From Beijerinckiaceae bacterium (GTDB lineage Bacteria; Pseudomonadota; Alphaproteobacteria; Rhizobiales; Beijerinckiaceae): 64,000 nt of DNA. The translations under genes and the position numbers were made by a program. The notes below the pieces were generated by a model. It saw nothing but the letters and a program-made list of their open reading frames with translations. It had not been told where the DNA came from and ran no database searches. The stretch is from NCBI GenBank assembly GCA_027533425.1, contig JAPZUD010000006.1, positions 124,001-188,000 on the forward strand, in the 5' to 3' direction. This document shows, one piece after another, positions 47,525 through 56,611 of the stretch (the stretch's first letter is position 1; every line of letters starts with the position of its first letter).

Positions 47525-48955
47525 TCAGCTTGCGCCGCCGGCTCCGACGAACGCGATCCTCAGCATGTTTGTCGCGCCCGGGGTCCCGAAAGGCACGCCG
47601 GCAACGAGGATGACACGCTGCCCCGGGCTGGCGAATTCCTGCTCGCGAGCCACCCGTGCGCCGAGCCGCGCCATGTCATCGACATCCGCCGGATCCTGAC
47701 CCACCACCGCATGGACCCCCCAGACCAGGGCAAGGCGGCGGGCCGTCTGCATGCTGGTTGTCAGGGTGAGAATGGGCGGATAGGGTCGTTCCCGCGCGAT
47801 CCGGAGCGCGGTTGCACCGCTCGCTGTCCAGGCCACGATGCATTTGAGATCGAGCGTCTCGGCAACCGAGCGCGCCGCCGCGGCGATCGCATCCGCGCCG
47901 GTCGGCTCGGGCGGCGAACGCTGGCCTGCGAGCAGGACCGTGTAGTTCGGATCCTTCTCGACCGCTTCAGCGATCCGGCTCATCGTCTCGACGGCAACGA
48001 CCGGATATTGCCCGGCCGCACTCTCGGCCGAAAGCATCACGGCATCGGCGCCTTCGAACACGGCCGTGGCCACGTCCGAAACCTCGGCGCGGGTCGGCAT
48101 CGGGCTGACGATCATCGATTCGAGCATCTGCGTGGCAATCACCACCGGCTTGCCGAGCTTGCGCGCCAGACGCGTGATCCGCTTCTGCAGGCCCGGCACC
48201 ACCTCAAGTGGCATTTCCACGCCGAGATCGCCGCGCGCGACCATCAGCGCATCAGACAATTCCATGATCTCGTCGAGCCGGTCGATCGCCTGCGGCTTTT
48301 CCAGTTTCGACATGACAAGCGCCCGGCCGCGGGCGATCTTGCGCACCTCCGCCACGTCGTCGGGCCGCTGCACGAAGGACAGGGCAATCCAGTCAACCCC
48401 CGCCTCCAGCGCGGCAGTCAGGTCTGAGCGGTCCTTGTCGGTCAGGGCGGAACTCGGCAGGAGGCTGTCCGGCAGGCTGACACCCTTCTTGTTCGAGATC
48501 GCCCCGCCGACCTCGACCACGATCTCCGCCCGTTTGGCCGTGGCACTCGTGACGCGGAACAACAGCTTGCCGTCATCGATCAGCACCCGGTGCCCGGGTT
48601 TCAGCGCCTGCAGGATTTCCGGATGCGGCAGATGCACACGGTGGGAATCCCCGGGCTTGGGGTCGGAATCGAGCACGAATTTCTGACCGGTCTCCAGCAT
48701 GACCGGCGGTGCGGCGAAGGTGCCGACCCGAAGCTTCGGGCCTTGCAGGTCGGCCAGAATGCCGATCGGGCGGCCAAGTTCCTGCTCGATCCGGCGGATC
48801 TGCGCCACGCGCTGGTTCAGCACGTCATGGCTGGAATGGCTCATATTGATGCGGAAGAGATCGGCACCAGCCTCGAAAAGCCTTTTGACGACGGCATCAT
48901 CCTGCGAGGCGGGCCCCAGCGTCGCGATGAGTTTTGTCCGTCTGTTGCGCCGCAT
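47525..48955 (-). CDS. pyk: Pyruvate kinase
   Basis: A 476-residue glycolytic enzyme, phosphoenolpyruvate to pyruvate with ATP. Visible: RRTKLIATLGPAS at the N-terminus, DLQGPKLRVG, SKLEKPQAID with the active Lys region, MVARGDLGVEMPLEVVPGLQ and IATQMLESMI. Length matches bacterial Pyk type. It is followed upstream on the same strand by DUF1036 and a glycerate kinase, so a small metabolic operon is plausible. Confidence 0.96.
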   Translation of the reverse strand: MRRNRRTKLIATLGPASQDDAVVKRLFEAGADLFRINMSHSSHDVLNQRVAQIRRIEQELGRPIGILADLQGPKLRVGTFAAPPVMLETGQKFVLDSDPKPGDSHRVHLPHPEILQALKPGHRVLIDDGKLLFRVTSATAKRAEIVVEVGGAISNKKGVSLPDSLLPSSALTDKDRSDLTAALEAGVDWIALSFVQRPDDVAEVRKIARGRALVMSKLEKPQAIDRLDEIMELSDALMVARGDLGVEMPLEVVPGLQKRITRLARKLGKPVVIATQMLESMIVSPMPTRAEVSDVATAVFEGADAVMLSAESAAGQYPVVAVETMSRIAEAVEKDPNYTVLLAGQRSPPEPTGADAIAAAARSVAETLDLKCIVAWTASGATALRIARERPYPPILTLTTSMQTARRLALVWGVHAVVGQDPADVDDMARLGARVAREQEFASPGQRVILVAGVPFGTPGATNMLRIAFVGAGGAS

Positions 48956-48995
48956 GCCTTGTCCCCCGAATCCCCGAATTCATACGATGAATATA

Positions 48996-49466
48996 CTACC
49001 GGTTTGAGACAAGGCCGCCATCGCCAAGTTCCACCGTCCAGTCCGCCTGCTGCCCCGTATCCACCTCGATGAACCCGGCCCGGTCAAAGCCGCGGGCATA
49101 GCAATCCAGCGGCCCGCGGATTGAAAACTCGACATCCCGGACGCAGAGAATATTCGGGCCGCTCCAGTCGCCTCCGCGATCGTAATCCACCGCATGGATA
49201 TAGAAATAGCGTGAGGTCAGCCGCCCGCGAACAATCGTCTCGCAGCGATTCGGCTTCAGGTTGAACCAGCCTTCCGTCACCCAGACCGGGCCGTCGAGAT
49301 AACCGATCGCCACGCCGACCCGGCCCGATGTCGCATTGCAGACGCGCAGATCGGCCCGGGCCTCGACCGTGCAGGTCAGGCCCGCAATAAGCGCGAGGGC
49401 CGCAAGACGCAGCCATCGCCCGGGAAGGCGGATATCCGCCGGGATGGTATTGGAAGTCGCGCGCAT
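48996..49466 (-). CDS. DUF1036 exported protein
   Basis: A 156-residue exported protein. The hydrophobic signal segment is LRLAALALIAGLTCTVEARA. The DUF1036 core is DLRVCNATSGRVGVAIGYLD, EGWFNLKPNRCETIVRG, YFYIHAVDYD and NILCVRDVEF, with paired cysteines, probably a beta-sandwich in the periplasm. I take the ATG at 49466, five bases after the upstream glycerate kinase stop begins; an ATG at 49508 would extend into that gene. Function unknown. Confidence 0.85.
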   Translation of the reverse strand: MRATSNTIPADIRLPGRWLRLAALALIAGLTCTVEARADLRVCNATSGRVGVAIGYLDGPVWVTEGWFNLKPNRCETIVRGRLTSRYFYIHAVDYDRGGDWSGPNILCVRDVEFSIRGPLDCYARGFDRAGFIEVDTGQQADWTVELGDGGLVSNR

Positions 49467-49470
49467 CGGG

Positions 49471-50775
49471 CTAGGGCCCCAGCAGGATGACACGGAGATC
49501 ATTCGCATTGGTCAGGGTCGGCCCGGTCTGGAGCAGGTCCTCCAGGGCCGCGAAGAACGGCGTCGAATCATTGCGCTCCAGGGCGGATAGCGGATCGAGC
49601 CCAACTGTCTCGGCCCGGGTGAGCGTGGTCGGATCGACCAGCGCCCCGGCTGGATCGCTGGCCTTGCCGGCGCCGCCATCCGTCCCGTCCGTATCGGCCG
49701 AAAGCGCCACGATATCCGGCGTGCCGCCAAGGGCCATGGCCAGTGCAAGGGCATATTCCTGGTTGGGCCCGCCGGTGCCATCGCCCCGAATGGTCACCGT
49801 CAGTTCCCCGCCCGACAGCAGGGCGATGCGTTCACTGCCCTGGGCTTCGCGGAGCGCGACGGCCGCATGCTGGACGGCAATATCGCGTGCCTCGCCCTCG
49901 AGGTCATTGCCGAGATTGATAACCCGGTAGCCAAGCGCTTCTGCTTCGGCGCAGGCGGCGGTGAAAGCATCGAGTGGCCGCGCCGCGATCACCGCGCGAG
50001 AGCCGTCAAAGGCGGGGTCACCCGGCTTCAGCGTCTCGTTCGCCGGATCCTCAAGCGCCGCCCGGACCGAATCCGGCACGGTGATCCGGTAACGCTCGAT
50101 CACAGCCCGCGCATCCGCGAGGGTGGTGATATCCGGCAGGGTCGGGCCGGAACCGATCGTCGCGAGATCATCACCGGGCACATCCGACAGGGCGATGGTC
50201 TCCAGCCGGGCCGGCGCGATCCGCGCGGCAAGGCGCCCGCCCTTGATGCCGCTGATATGCTTGCGGACGGTGTTCATCGCGTCGATCGGCGCGCCGGAAC
50301 GGAGCAGCGCCTTGTTGAAGGCCTTCTTCTCCTCCAGCGTGATCCCGCTGACCGGCAGGACAAGATTGGCCGAAGCCCCGCCCGAGGCAAGAAACACGAC
50401 GAGATCGCCTGCACCGGCTTCGTCCGCCAGGCGCAACAGCGCATTGGCCGCCATTTCGCTCTGCGAATCGGGCACCGGATGCCCGGCCTCGATCACGGTG
50501 ACGACGCGCGTCGGCACGCCATAGCCATGCCGCGTGGCCACCAGCCCGCGCAGGCGTTCGCGCGGAAAACCGATCGTGTCGAGGTAATGCGCTTCGGCGG
50601 CTGCAGCCATCGAGGCAGCGGCCTTGCCGGCCCCCATCAGGAACAGGCGCCCGGTTTCCGGCGGGACCGGCAGATGGGCCGGCAGGAAACGGGCAGGCGA
50701 AACGGCCTGGACGGCCGCCTCGAAAATCGAAAGACAATGGCGGCGGCGCGTGCGGATCTTCATGCCTTCAAACAT
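49471..50775 (-). CDS. Glycerate 2-kinase (MOFRL family; formerly hydroxypyruvate reductase TtuD)
   Basis: A 434-residue protein with the DUF4147 N-terminal domain (FLMGAGKAAASMAAAAEAHY, FLASGGASANLVLPVSGIT) and a C-terminal MOFRL domain (LLSGGELTVTIRGDGTGGPN, VALSADTDGTDGGAGKASD). This family phosphorylates D-glycerate to 2-phosphoglycerate, upstream of enolase and pyruvate kinase, which fits pyk two genes downstream. No clear SD for the ATG at 50775; an ATG at 50763 is an alternative. Confidence 0.9.
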   Translation of the reverse strand: MFEGMKIRTRRRHCLSIFEAAVQAVSPARFLPAHLPVPPETGRLFLMGAGKAAASMAAAAEAHYLDTIGFPRERLRGLVATRHGYGVPTRVVTVIEAGHPVPDSQSEMAANALLRLADEAGAGDLVVFLASGGASANLVLPVSGITLEEKKAFNKALLRSGAPIDAMNTVRKHISGIKGGRLAARIAPARLETIALSDVPGDDLATIGSGPTLPDITTLADARAVIERYRITVPDSVRAALEDPANETLKPGDPAFDGSRAVIAARPLDAFTAACAEAEALGYRVINLGNDLEGEARDIAVQHAAVALREAQGSERIALLSGGELTVTIRGDGTGGPNQEYALALAMALGGTPDIVALSADTDGTDGGAGKASDPAGALVDPTTLTRAETVGLDPLSALERNDSTPFFAALEDLLQTGPTLTNANDLRVILLGP

Positions 50776-50896
50776 GCGTCGGACTTTAGCCAATCCGTCG
50801 GGCGAGGCCAATGCCTGAAATCCGGAAGACAGGCCGGGCAAGGCTTGCCAGCGCCGCGGGATTGCGGCAGGGCAGGATGACAAGAAAGGACTTGCC

Positions 50897-51718
50897 GTGC
50901 CCCGGACCACCGCCCGTTTCAACGAGGATTCCCACGAGATCGTCGAGGGTTCGACCGAATCCGGCCTCGTCTTCCTCTGTGACCATGCCACGGCGCGGAT
51001 CCCCGCAGAATATGCCGGACTGGGCCTCGATCCGCGCGAACTCGAACGGCATATCGCCTACGATATCGGAGCGGAGACCGTAACGCGCAGCCTCGCCCGG
51101 CATTTCGACGCACCAGCCGTTCTGAGCCGGTTCTCGCGCCTGCTGATCGATCCGAATCGCGGCGAGGATGATCCGACATTGGTGATGCGGATCGCCGATG
51201 GCGCGATCATTCCCGGCAACGCGACGATCACGCCGGATGAGATCCGCCGTCGTATCGACCGCTTCTACCGGCCCTATGACGTGGCGATCGACACGACGCT
51301 CTCCGCCATTGCTGCGACCGGACAGCCGCCGATTGTCGTGGCCATGCATTCCTTCACGCCCGAGATGAAAGGCGTGAAGCGGCCCTGGCATGTCACGGTG
51401 ATCTGGGATTTCGACCCGCGCCTGAACCGCCGTCTGCTCGATTCGCTTGCAGGAGACCAGGAATTGATCGTCGGCGAGAACGAACCCTATCAGGGCGGCT
51501 ATGCCGGCGACACGATCGACCGGCATTGCCTCGGCACTGGCTATGCCCATGTGCTGATCGAGATCCGACAGGACCTGATCGCGACGCCGGAAAACGCGGA
51601 GGCCTGGGGTGATCGGCTCGCACGGCACTTGCGCCCGCTCGTTTCACACCCAGATTTACGGGAGGTGCGCCGGTTCGGCGCGCATCCGCAGCCCCGTTCG
51701 AGAGGAAAGCGCCCATGA
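50897..51718 (+). CDS. N-formylglutamate amidohydrolase family protein (second copy)
   Basis: A 273-residue member of the N-formylglutamate amidohydrolase superfamily. FLCDHATARIPAEYAGLG holds the first His-x-x region, LLIDPNRGEDDPTLV matches DxNR, and AMHSFTPEMKG and GTGYAHVLIEIRQDL complete the site. It is shorter than the copy at 45020 and only distantly similar. GTG start with AAAGGA six bases upstream. Its stop overlaps the DUF1244 start as ATGA, so the two are co-translated. Confidence 0.86.
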   Translation: MPRTTARFNEDSHEIVEGSTESGLVFLCDHATARIPAEYAGLGLDPRELERHIAYDIGAETVTRSLARHFDAPAVLSRFSRLLIDPNRGEDDPTLVMRIADGAIIPGNATITPDEIRRRIDRFYRPYDVAIDTTLSAIAATGQPPIVVAMHSFTPEMKGVKRPWHVTVIWDFDPRLNRRLLDSLAGDQELIVGENEPYQGGYAGDTIDRHCLGTGYAHVLIEIRQDLIATPENAEAWGDRLARHLRPLVSHPDLREVRRFGAHPQPRSRGKRP

Positions 51719-52032
51719 CCGAAACCCCGAAGCTTCTGGATGCCGAAACAATCCGCAATCTCGAGGCCGCCGCCTTTCGCCGGCTTCTGCAGCACCTGCG
51801 TGACAAGCCCGAGGTCCAGAATATCGATCTGATGAATCTCGCCGGGTTCTGCCGGAACTGCCTCTCCAACTGGATGGAGGATGCCGCGCGGGATCAGGGC
51901 GTCCCGCTCGACCGGAACGGCGCACGCACCCATGTCTACGGCATGCCCTACGAGGAATGGAAGGCGCGCCACCAGCGGGAGGCCAGCGCCGCCCAGCAGG
52001 CTGCCTTTGCCAGCCGCGAGCCCGGCCACTGA
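51715..52032 (+). CDS. DUF1244 protein
   Basis: A 105-residue cytoplasmic helical protein of the DUF1244 family. Signature FCRNCLSNWMEDAARDQGV followed by VYGMPYEEWKARHQ. Two cysteines in FCRNC could bind metal. The ATG overlaps the upstream stop (ATGA). Conserved in Alphaproteobacteria and some Gammaproteobacteria; function unknown. Confidence 0.9.
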   Translation: MTETPKLLDAETIRNLEAAAFRRLLQHLRDKPEVQNIDLMNLAGFCRNCLSNWMEDAARDQGVPLDRNGARTHVYGMPYEEWKARHQREASAAQQAAFASREPGH

Positions 52033-52175
52033 GCCAGAGCGGCTCCGGATCGAAGCAGGAACGCCAGGGCGAAATTCCGGGTTGACCGGACCCCTCCCCC
52101 GGGGCCAAGGAAGGGTGGCAGGAAAGGCCGCAGCTTCTGCCGCCCTTGCCTTTCATTCCAGTTTCGGAGCCCTCC

Positions 52176-52421
52176 ATGGAAGACGTGAATCCCGCTACCG
52201 CCGGCCAGCTCAAGGCCTTCATCGAGCGCATCGAGCGCCTAGAGGAAGAAAAGCGCCAGATCGCCGACGATGTGAAGGATGTCTATGCCGAAGCGAAGGC
52301 GAACGGCTTTGACGCCAAGATCCTGCGGAAGATCGTCTCGCTGCGCCGGCAGGATGCCGATGAGCGGCGCGAGCAGGAAGAACTCCTCGAGACCTATCTC
52401 CGCGCTCTGGGCATGGAGTGA
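52176..52421 (+). CDS. gapR: GapR nucleoid-associated protein (DUF2312)
   Basis: An 81-residue alpha-helical protein that matches GapR throughout: [40 protein letters not shown] and [19 protein letters not shown]. In Caulobacter GapR binds overtwisted AT-rich DNA ahead of forks and RNA polymerase. GGAG lies six bases before the ATG. Single gene with its own leader; convergent with the DUF882 gene. Confidence 0.95.
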   Translation: MEDVNPATAGQLKAFIERIERLEEEKRQIADDVKDVYAEAKANGFDAKILRKIVSLRRQDADERREQEELLETYLRALGME

Positions 52422-52439
52422 TCAGCCGTCCGGCCGCGC

Positions 52440-54413
52440 CTACTCGCCCGCCCGGGTGAAGCTGGCGCCGAGGGGCCGGATGAAGCTCCCCGTGAAACCC
52501 GATGCCGGCGCCGCAGCCGTTCCCACCGCGGCAAGCGGCGAGGCCGTCACGGCACTGCGCAACTCCCGCCCGACTGGCGGTTCGGCAACCTGCGTGACCT
52601 GGCTCGGCCGGGTCTCGACGGCCGGACGCGCCGCCACCATCGCCATCGGATTGGTCGGACGTGGCACGAAAGCCGGCCGCGCCTCACGCGGGCGGACGGG
52701 CTGGGGCGGGGCTTGCGCTGCTGCCGGAGGGGGCGGCACAGCCGAGGGGGCGGCAGCGGGCCAAGACGGTGCAACAGCGGCAGTGGCCGGCGCAGGAACC
52801 GGCCGGCTCGGCGGGATCGGGGCCGGCACGGCGGCATAGGCCTGGACCAGCGGCGCGGCAGGGCGCTCCGGCTCGGATACACGGCTGACGATAGGCGGCA
52901 ATGCCGGTTCGGGCGCGGCCGCGACTGGCAGGGAGGAGCGCAGCGGCGGCAGCGGTGCCACGACAGGGCTCGGCGCAACCGCCACGATGACAGGCGCTTC
53001 TGCAGCCGCCGGAGCCGCAGGACGAAGCGGCGGCATCGGCACATTGGCGACGGCAACAGGGGCAGGCGAAGGAACAGGTACGGACGCTGCACCTGGCGGC
53101 TGCCGTTCGTCCGGTGCGCCTGTTGCCGGACGGACCGGAGGCAACGGCATGTTCGACACGGCGGCAAGGGTCACCGGCTCGGCCGGCGCGGGAACCGGGG
53201 CGGCGCTGGCCGCGAGGTTCGGAACCGGCGAGGTCAGGCCAAGGCCCGAGGGGCGGATCGGCGGCAACGGCTCGGTAGCGGCGACGAGGCTTGCGAATTG
53301 CGCGCCCTTCGGACGAATCGGCGGGATGGGCAGGGACGCCACCTGAAGCGGCGCACGCTGGGGCTCGGCAGCGGCAGGCGTCGCCGGCGCAGCCGGTGGG
53401 GGCGCCGCAGCGACTTCGGGCTCAGGCGATGGCGTGGCAATGACCGGCGCCCGCGTGACGCGAGGCTGCGGAGCGGCGGTGAGCCCGGCAACACCCCAGG
53501 CACCGGGGCCATCGCCGGTCGTTGGCAGAGCAGCAACCTGTTCGGTCGCCGCATTGCCCCGGCTCCGCGTGGCTACGCGGGCATTCCGGCCACCACGGCC
53601 GACATCCCGGGCAATATCCTCGTCTTCGTCGCCGCCGAACAGCAGGGCCCACAGGCTCTTGCCACGGGTGGTCGTGACTGTCTGGTAATCCAGCGCCGAG
53701 CCACCACGAGCCTGCACCTCGGCAAGGGCCGCCTGATAATTCGCCAGCGGAATGCCATCCTTCGGCAGATGCACGGTCTTGCCATCCGGAAACAGGCGTT
53801 CGAGCTGCTCGCGCGGCATGCGCGGCCAAGACCGGACAGAGCCGACATCGAGATGCACGAAGGGCGAGCCGGCGCTCGGATAATAACCGACACCACCGCG
53901 CTGGAGACGCATGCCGATCTCGCGCACCCGCGCCATGGATACGCCGGGAATGTGGATATCCATGGCGTTGCCGCGCATGTGCTGGCTTTCTTTCGCCACA
54001 GCTCGCGACCGCCGCCGGAGCATGGCATTGGTGCCGGGCGAACGATAGGCCGACATGACCTTGATCGGCTCGGTAGCCCCGACCTCGCGATAGACAAACC
54101 AGATCACGTCGAAAAGTTGGGGCGCCATGCTGGTTGGCTCGTCGGCGCGCCAGTCCCTCAGGAACCAGTTGAGCTTCTCGAGCGCAGCGGAATCAAAGGA
54201 ACCATCCCGCTTGAAAGTGATGGTGATCAGCTCGTTCGTATGGGCGTGATGCATCGTCAGCGAACGCGTCTCGCCATTGGCATTCGCATCCTGCGTCGCG
54301 GTGGAAAAGGACAAGCAGAGGACGCTGGCACAGAGCACGGCTCCAGCCATCCGCAGAGCGCGCGAGAAACCTGCCCCGGACCGGGCCCGGAAGGCAGCAG
54401 GTGCGAAACTCAA
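52440..54413 (-). CDS. DUF882 (YcbK-like) exported peptidase-family protein with Pro-rich repeat tail
   Basis: A 657-residue exported protein. Start chosen at a TTG at 54413 because AGGGGGGAG lies about five bases upstream; an ATG at 54464 has no SD. Signal: MAGAVLCASVLCLSFSTATQ. The DUF882/M15-like domain (about 50-200) has SAYRSPGTN, SQHMRGNAMDIHIPG and SPFVHLDVG, supplying the His/Asp/His zinc ligands. The last ~370 residues are Pro/Ala-rich, with seven recurring PPxRP-like units (IPPIRPKG, LPPIRPSG, LPPVRPAT, MPPLRPAA, LPPLRSSL, IPPSRPVP, PQPVRPRE). Most homologues are far shorter. Likely peptidoglycan-associated; next to an L,D-transpeptidase. Confidence 0.83.
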   Translation of the reverse strand: MSFAPAAFRARSGAGFSRALRMAGAVLCASVLCLSFSTATQDANANGETRSLTMHHAHTNELITITFKRDGSFDSAALEKLNWFLRDWRADEPTSMAPQLFDVIWFVYREVGATEPIKVMSAYRSPGTNAMLRRRSRAVAKESQHMRGNAMDIHIPGVSMARVREIGMRLQRGGVGYYPSAGSPFVHLDVGSVRSWPRMPREQLERLFPDGKTVHLPKDGIPLANYQAALAEVQARGGSALDYQTVTTTRGKSLWALLFGGDEDEDIARDVGRGGRNARVATRSRGNAATEQVAALPTTGDGPGAWGVAGLTAAPQPRVTRAPVIATPSPEPEVAAAPPPAAPATPAAAEPQRAPLQVASLPIPPIRPKGAQFASLVAATEPLPPIRPSGLGLTSPVPNLAASAAPVPAPAEPVTLAAVSNMPLPPVRPATGAPDERQPPGAASVPVPSPAPVAVANVPMPPLRPAAPAAAEAPVIVAVAPSPVVAPLPPLRSSLPVAAAPEPALPPIVSRVSEPERPAAPLVQAYAAVPAPIPPSRPVPAPATAAVAPSWPAAAPSAVPPPPAAAQAPPQPVRPREARPAFVPRPTNPMAMVAARPAVETRPSQVTQVAEPPVGRELRSAVTASPLAAVGTAAAPASGFTGSFIRPLGASFTRAGE

Positions 54414-54539
54414 CGGGCTCCCCCCTGACTGAGATGCCGATCCTTCGCTTTGCCGGACAACCATGGCGAAAAAATGCTCACAGCCTCAAGCCTGCCCGGT
54501 GATACAGGCAGGCAAAAGGGATGACAAGATTGCAGGAAA

Positions 54540-56501
54540 TCAGAGCTGGAGCGCCGAGCGCACCCGCGCGTCATGGCCGTAGAGGTCGCGCCGTTCCTGG
54601 AGCTTGCCCTCGGAATCCACGAAGAGCGTGAAATAGCTCAGATGGACCGGGATTTTCCGCGGCAGCCGGACCATCCGCTCGCCCCTGCCGATCATCCCGC
54701 GGAGATAGCCTTCCGAATAACCAAGGCTTGTGGACAGGAGTTTCTCTGCAAAGGCGAAGGGCTTGTCGACGCGGACACAGCCATGGCTGAAGGCCCGGAA
54801 TTCGTTGCCGAACAACGAGCGATTCGGCGTATCGTGCAGATAGACCGAATGATTGTTCGGGAACATGAATTTCACGAAGCCGAGCGCATTCTTCTCACCC
54901 GGCGGCTGCCGGATCGAGATCGAATTGCCCCGGCGGATCACCTCGAAGCCGCGCCGCGTCGCATAATCCGGATCAGCGGCCAGCTTGGGCAGGAATTCCT
55001 TCTTCAGGATCGACGGCGGTACCCCCCAGGACGGATTGACGATCAGATGCTCCATCTCGTCCGAGAAAACCGGCGTCTGTGTCTGCGGCTTGCCGACAAT
55101 GACCCGCGTCTCGTGTACACTCCGGCCGTCCTGGACGATCTGGAGCTTGAAGTCGGGCACATTCACGAAAACATGGAAATCGCCGAGATCGACCGGCAGC
55201 CAGCGCCAGCGCTCCATATTCGCGATGATCGTGTTGGCCAGGACCTGCTTGTCCGGCTTGCGCTCGGATTCGGTCAGGGGCGTCTGCGGATTCTCGAGCG
55301 CGGCGCGCGTCCTGGGCGTGATGCGCCCGTTCGGCGTCAGCCCGTTGACACGCTGGAAGGATTCCACCGCCTTGCGCAGCTCGGCATCATAGATCTCGCC
55401 ACCATCGGCCGGCAGGCCGAGCCGGCTGCGCAGATGCAGCACCCGCGGATCAGATTTGCCGAAGGCCAGCGCAGGGCCTTCGAGCCATTTGGGCGGCAGG
55501 CCGGCTGTGGCCGGCTGCGGCGCGCCGGCCAGCCCGGCCACGGAGCCGGTGAGGATCGGCGCGGACATCTCCTCGCGCAGCTTGATCAGTTCAGCCCGCA
55601 GGGCACGATAGCCTGCATGGCGTGGATGATAGCTGTGCAGCGACGCCGTGAGTTTGTCCGCCGGCAGCTCGGCGATCGAGGCCAGCAATTCTGCCGGGTT
55701 GGGCAGGGTCAGTTCCGGCGTCAGCATGCCGGAGAGCCGCGAGGGCTCGATCCGCCCGCCACGGGCATCCCGGGCATAAAGGAACGCCCCGACGCTGATG
55801 GCGAGTTCCGTCTCCATCAGCCGCTCGGCAGGGATGACACCCTGGATCCGGACCGGCAGCGCCGAAAGCAGGCGGACGGCATCGAGCCCCTCCTGCTCGG
55901 CATCGGTGGCCAGCCTGGAGAGCGCCGCGACGCGGGGCTGGACGAAGGCCCCGTCAGGGCGGGCTTCAAGCCAGACCGGGCGGAAATCCCGGGCAGCATA
56001 GAAGCCGGCCAGCGCGTCCATTTCCGCGGCCTTGAACCGGTACCGGGTCCGGGCGGGTTCCAGTGCAGCGCGGATTCCGGCTTCGTCGGCCGGCAGCACC
56101 AACGCAGGCGGAGGGGGCAGATCGACCGCGACAGTGACCGTCGGCGGTTCCGGCAGGTCGAGTTTCGGCACCCGCGTTTCAGCCTGCTGAACGGGAGCAG
56201 CTGGAGCGCGGAGATCCTCGGCAAGTTCAATTTCGGGCGCCGCAGGCAGGGTGATCTCGGCCTCGGCAGCGCGGGCAGGGGCTTCGTCAGAATCGACCTG
56301 GAGCGTCACATCGGGAACGGCGGGAAGATCCAGCCGCAACAGCTCCGAAGCGTCCTTCTCGATGATCGCCTCGGCCGGTGCGCGGGTGTCGTTGCCCTGG
56401 GCGGTAACGGGGGCCACCAGCGCCATCAGGGCCAGCGCGGAAACCAGCGCCAGAAGGCCGGCGCGATACTTTGAGGATCCGTTAACCTTCTGTGCAATCA
56501 C
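54540..56501 (-). CDS. L,D-transpeptidase, YcbB (LdtD) family
   Basis: A 653-residue exported enzyme making 3-3 peptidoglycan cross-links or anchoring proteins. I use a GTG start at 56501, with GAGGGG upstream and a good signal peptide (YRAGLLALVSALALMALVAP). Next come an Ala/Pro-rich region, a large N-terminal scaffold domain, a PG_binding_1 domain ([20 protein letters not shown]) and the YkuD catalytic domain with SHGCVRVDKPF carrying the nucleophilic Cys. Length and order match YcbB. Same strand as the DUF882 gene downstream. Confidence 0.92.
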   Translation of the reverse strand: MIAQKVNGSSKYRAGLLALVSALALMALVAPVTAQGNDTRAPAEAIIEKDASELLRLDLPAVPDVTLQVDSDEAPARAAEAEITLPAAPEIELAEDLRAPAAPVQQAETRVPKLDLPEPPTVTVAVDLPPPPALVLPADEAGIRAALEPARTRYRFKAAEMDALAGFYAARDFRPVWLEARPDGAFVQPRVAALSRLATDAEQEGLDAVRLLSALPVRIQGVIPAERLMETELAISVGAFLYARDARGGRIEPSRLSGMLTPELTLPNPAELLASIAELPADKLTASLHSYHPRHAGYRALRAELIKLREEMSAPILTGSVAGLAGAPQPATAGLPPKWLEGPALAFGKSDPRVLHLRSRLGLPADGGEIYDAELRKAVESFQRVNGLTPNGRITPRTRAALENPQTPLTESERKPDKQVLANTIIANMERWRWLPVDLGDFHVFVNVPDFKLQIVQDGRSVHETRVIVGKPQTQTPVFSDEMEHLIVNPSWGVPPSILKKEFLPKLAADPDYATRRGFEVIRRGNSISIRQPPGEKNALGFVKFMFPNNHSVYLHDTPNRSLFGNEFRAFSHGCVRVDKPFAFAEKLLSTSLGYSEGYLRGMIGRGERMVRLPRKIPVHLSYFTLFVDSEGKLQERRDLYGHDARVRSALQL

Positions 56502-56611
56502 GTCTTTGGCCCCTCGACGATGCGAAAGTTGCTCTCGTGAAATCCGGTTTGCGTCAAGTGCGCTGGCGCACAAACCGGGTCCGTTCGCGGAAAAACGGAT
56601 GGCCGCGACAT

